Source: Spirochaetota bacterium (GTDB lineage Bacteria > Spirochaetota > UBA4802 > UB4802). From it: a stretch of 6,534 nucleotides of DNA. The notes below the pieces were generated by a model, which was not told the origin of the DNA, made no database searches, and saw only the letters and a program-made list of their open reading frames with translations. Every line of letters begins with the position of its first letter. Positions within the stretch are counted from its first letter, which is position 1. The translations under genes and the position numbers were made by a program. The stretch is from NCBI GenBank assembly GCA_018399855.1, contig JAGYNX010000110.1:1-6534 (forward strand), written 5' to 3'. Of this stretch, positions 4,441 through 6,534 are shown one piece after another.

Positions 4441-6534
4441 GTGAAACGAAGATATCTTGTTATTCCGGGTGCAGTATTGCTTGTAATTATAATGCTGGCC
4501 ATAATAGGAGTAATTTTTATTTGGGACTCTGCCTCCTATGACGGTACAATATCTGCTGATGTTGATTCCCCGGTAAAAATTCAGCGTGATGGCTCGGGTA
4601 TCCCGTATATACGGGCAAACAACCTGCGTGATGCATATTGCGCGCTTGGCTTTGTTCACGCACAGGACCGGATAATGTCAATGGAAATGCTCCGTCTGCT
4701 TGCCCGGGGACGTTACTGCGAATATACCGGTGAAGACAAGATATATATGGACAGGGTTCTTCGTTCATTAAGGCTTTCTGACAAAGCTGTTACCCTTATT
4801 GAGAAACTGGATGCGCAAAGTCGTGAATACCTGGACGCGTATGCCGGCGGTATTAACCATTTTAAGAAGAAAAAGCTCAATGAACTGGTGATCACAAGTA
4901 CCATTCCTGAGGATACCTGGACATCATCAGATGTCGTATCACTTATGCTGTTTCTTGAATGGAGCAATTCATTTCTTTCCAACAGGGAGATACATTTCCC
5001 GGTTCGCGATGAGTTCAGATCCGAGATGTCCAGGTCTTTCCTCCCGAATGCCCAGCTGTTCGTGTATGACAAAGAAGATGTTGATGCCGTGACATATCTC
5101 AGAAAAGTGAGAGACTCTTTGAGAGAAATCCTCGGACCATTCGGCTTTGGCAGGAGGGGGATGGCATTCGCCATACCCCCATCACTTACACAGGATAAAG
5201 TCTCGGTGCTTGCCTTAAATTATGAACATCCCATGAAGATGTATCCAGCATGGTACCCGGTGTTAGTGGAGGTTGCAGATCAGCGTATACAGGGATATAC
5301 GTATGCAGGCATGCCATTCTTTTTCGCAGGTGTAACCAGTCATTTTTCTTACGTAAGCTTTTCACTGGCGGTTGATACGCAGTTTTTTTCCAGGGAACCT
5401 ATTCGAAAAATTAATGATACATACCAGTATTTGAAAAACAGCAGGTGGCATGATTTTTTATCCAGGATGGATATTATCAAGAAGGGAAAAGATGCTGATG
5501 AATCAAATACCACTGTGTTCCAGCAGTTCTCGACTGAGCAGGGACCTGTGATATGCGGGTATACCGATAAAGGTATGCTCAGCGAGGCGGTCGTCCTTAA
5601 TGCCCTGTACCCGGATGCGGCAAGTATTGCAGCATTATTCGGAATTCCATTTGCCGGTTCTACTGTTGAAGCAATGAAAAAAATTCGAGGGTCAGGGATG
5701 ATGCCGTCGGTATTTTTGTTTCAGGATGTTGATGGCAATTATACCGTTCATACAGGCAAGGTTCCCCTGCCAGGCGGCAGAAAGGATGTTATACTGGATA
5801 GTTCCGATTCTTACCTGGCTGGACGATACCGTGATTTCTATCTCAGCGGTTTCACATCGTTGGGTATAGTAGTTACTGGCTCGGATTATGTACAATCATT
5901 TCCATATCAATTCAGGCAGGCAGCAGTAATGCACGCAGGCAGACAATTCAACAGGATGGAAACACTGCTGGATACAATGCAGCATGGCGTCCCCAAAGAG
6001 ATAGAAGCAATTCTACTGGATAATGGATCCAATGTGGCTCAAAAGTATGTTCCATTTTACCTTTCCCGTCTTGAAAATATGCCTGTTACTTCGGCCAGGC
6101 TGTCCCGGTTGTATTTCAATGACTGGGATTACCGGATGGAGAAGGGTTCCATTGCCGCTACCATCTATCACAGTATAACTTCTCAACTGGTAAAGGAAAT
6201 ATTCAGTGATGAAATGCCGGAATTTGCAGGTGATTTGCAATCATGTTTTTACCTGGTGGAGGATGGTTTTTTCAGGATGCTTGAAGATGAAAGATCAGTC
6301 TTTTTTGATGATATCCGCACACTGAGAAAAACAGAAACACGTGATATGATCTTTGATCGGGCATTCCTGCATTCGTTACGGGTTATGAATGAATCACTGG
6401 GCCCTTACATGGACAAATGGAATTGGGGAAGATTCCATTATGTTTCGATGGAAATTCCACTTTTGGGTCTGAATTCTTTATTTTATCAAAATCTGTTTCA
6501 TGGTGATCCGGTTGGATTACATGGTTCAGATAAC
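4441..6534 (+). CDS. Membrane-anchored penicillin acylase family protein, catalytic residues apparently lost; 3' end beyond window
   Basis: 698 codons are visible without a stop, starting at GTG and running off the right edge. Family members usually have about 750-850 residues, so roughly 50-150 are missing. Residues 1-4 are basic and 5-28 form a signal anchor, so the rest should be periplasmic. Family marks are RDGSGIP (49-55), ALGFVHAQDR (68-77), GR (90-91), WYPVLVEV in the mid region, DVDGN, LGIVVTGSD (near 474-482) and WNWGRFH (660-666). Active members self-cleave before a Ser that becomes the nucleophile (GSNNW-like). Here the matching stretch is FGFGRRGMAFAIPPS (234-248), with no Ser, Thr or Cys from 227 to 247. 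The oxyanion Asn motif ANN reads G480-S481-D482. R501, matching penicillin G acylase Arg263, and H263 seem kept. The protein is probably a non-cleaved pseudoenzyme. It lies 36 bp after dapL in the same operon. Confidence 0.85.
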   Translation, partial: MKRRYLVIPGAVLLVIIMLAIIGVIFIWDSASYDGTISADVDSPVKIQRDGSGIPYIRANNLRDAYCALGFVHAQDRIMSMEMLRLLARGRYCEYTGEDKIYMDRVLRSLRLSDKAVTLIEKLDAQSREYLDAYAGGINHFKKKKLNELVITSTIPEDTWTSSDVVSLMLFLEWSNSFLSNREIHFPVRDEFRSEMSRSFLPNAQLFVYDKEDVDAVTYLRKVRDSLREILGPFGFGRRGMAFAIPPSLTQDKVSVLALNYEHPMKMYPAWYPVLVEVADQRIQGYTYAGMPFFFAGVTSHFSYVSFSLAVDTQFFSREPIRKINDTYQYLKNSRWHDFLSRMDIIKKGKDADESNTTVFQQFSTEQGPVICGYTDKGMLSEAVVLNALYPDAASIAALFGIPFAGSTVEAMKKIRGSGMMPSVFLFQDVDGNYTVHTGKVPLPGGRKDVILDSSDSYLAGRYRDFYLSGFTSLGIVVTGSDYVQSFPYQFRQAAVMHAGRQFNRMETLLDTMQHGVPKEIEAILLDNGSNVAQKYVPFYLSRLENMPVTSARLSRLYFNDWDYRMEKGSIAATIYHSITSQLVKEIFSDEMPEFAGDLQSCFYLVEDGFFRMLEDERSVFFDDIRTLRKTETRDMIFDRAFLHSLRVMNESLGPYMDKWNWGRFHYVSMEIPLLGLNSLFYQNLFHGDPVGLHGSDN

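Noticed and set aside
4517..5174. Minus-strand open frames opposite the acylase gene (including about 153 codons at 4713-5174)
   Set aside because: They are antisense shadows of a frame with clear penicillin-acylase family motifs. They have no recognisable domain and Ser-rich, low-complexity composition.
4441..6534. Acylase-family gene as a pseudogene
   Set aside because: No stop or frameshift is seen in 698 codons, the ribosome site is strong and many family motifs persist. Loss of catalytic residues alone fits a maintained pseudoenzyme better, though the missing 3' end cannot be checked.

Overview
The window looks like ordinary chromosome from a Gram-negative (diderm) bacterium of moderate-to-low GC. 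It carries a DapL-type aminotransferase, a lipoprotein with a lipobox and no Asp at +2, an AI-2E family permease, and a PleD-like receiver-GGDEF regulator. DapL of this kind occurs in scattered phyla (deltaproteobacterial lineages, Nitrospirae, PVC/planctomycete relatives, Firmicutes, Spirochaetes). The sequence alone does not fix the taxon; a diderm environmental lineage such as Planctomycetota or Desulfobacterota is only a guess. I saw no phage, transposon, CRISPR, tRNA or rRNA signals.

Left part (1-421). A minus-strand reading frame runs off the left edge (1-101). It is divergent from a very small plus-strand gene (157-345) whose C-terminal helix pattern resembles FlgM-type anti-sigma factors. 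A perfect 13-bp hairpin follows at 380-408.

Middle (422-2707). An AI-2E family permease (422-1546, +) converges on a response regulator/diguanylate cyclase (1535-2491, -), and their ends overlap by 12 bp. The cyclase has a complete phosphoacceptor site, a GGEEF active-site loop and an intact RxxD inhibitory site. Its start faces a divergent control region of about 216 bp.

Right part (2708-6534). Three same-strand genes are closely spaced and look like one operon: a small lipoprotein (2708-3166), dapL (3172-4404, 5-bp gap) and a membrane-anchored penicillin-acylase-family protein (4441 to beyond the window, 36-bp gap). DapL would supply LL-diaminopimelate for lysine and peptidoglycan. The other two products are exported, so an envelope theme is possible but unproven.

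The most interesting observation concerns the acylase-family protein. Its fold signatures and a 698-codon open frame are preserved, but the N-terminal-nucleophile Ser (no Ser, Thr or Cys from residue 227 to 247) and the oxyanion-hole Asn of the ANN motif both appear to be replaced. This suggests a maintained pseudoenzyme or a re-purposed Ntn-hydrolase scaffold.
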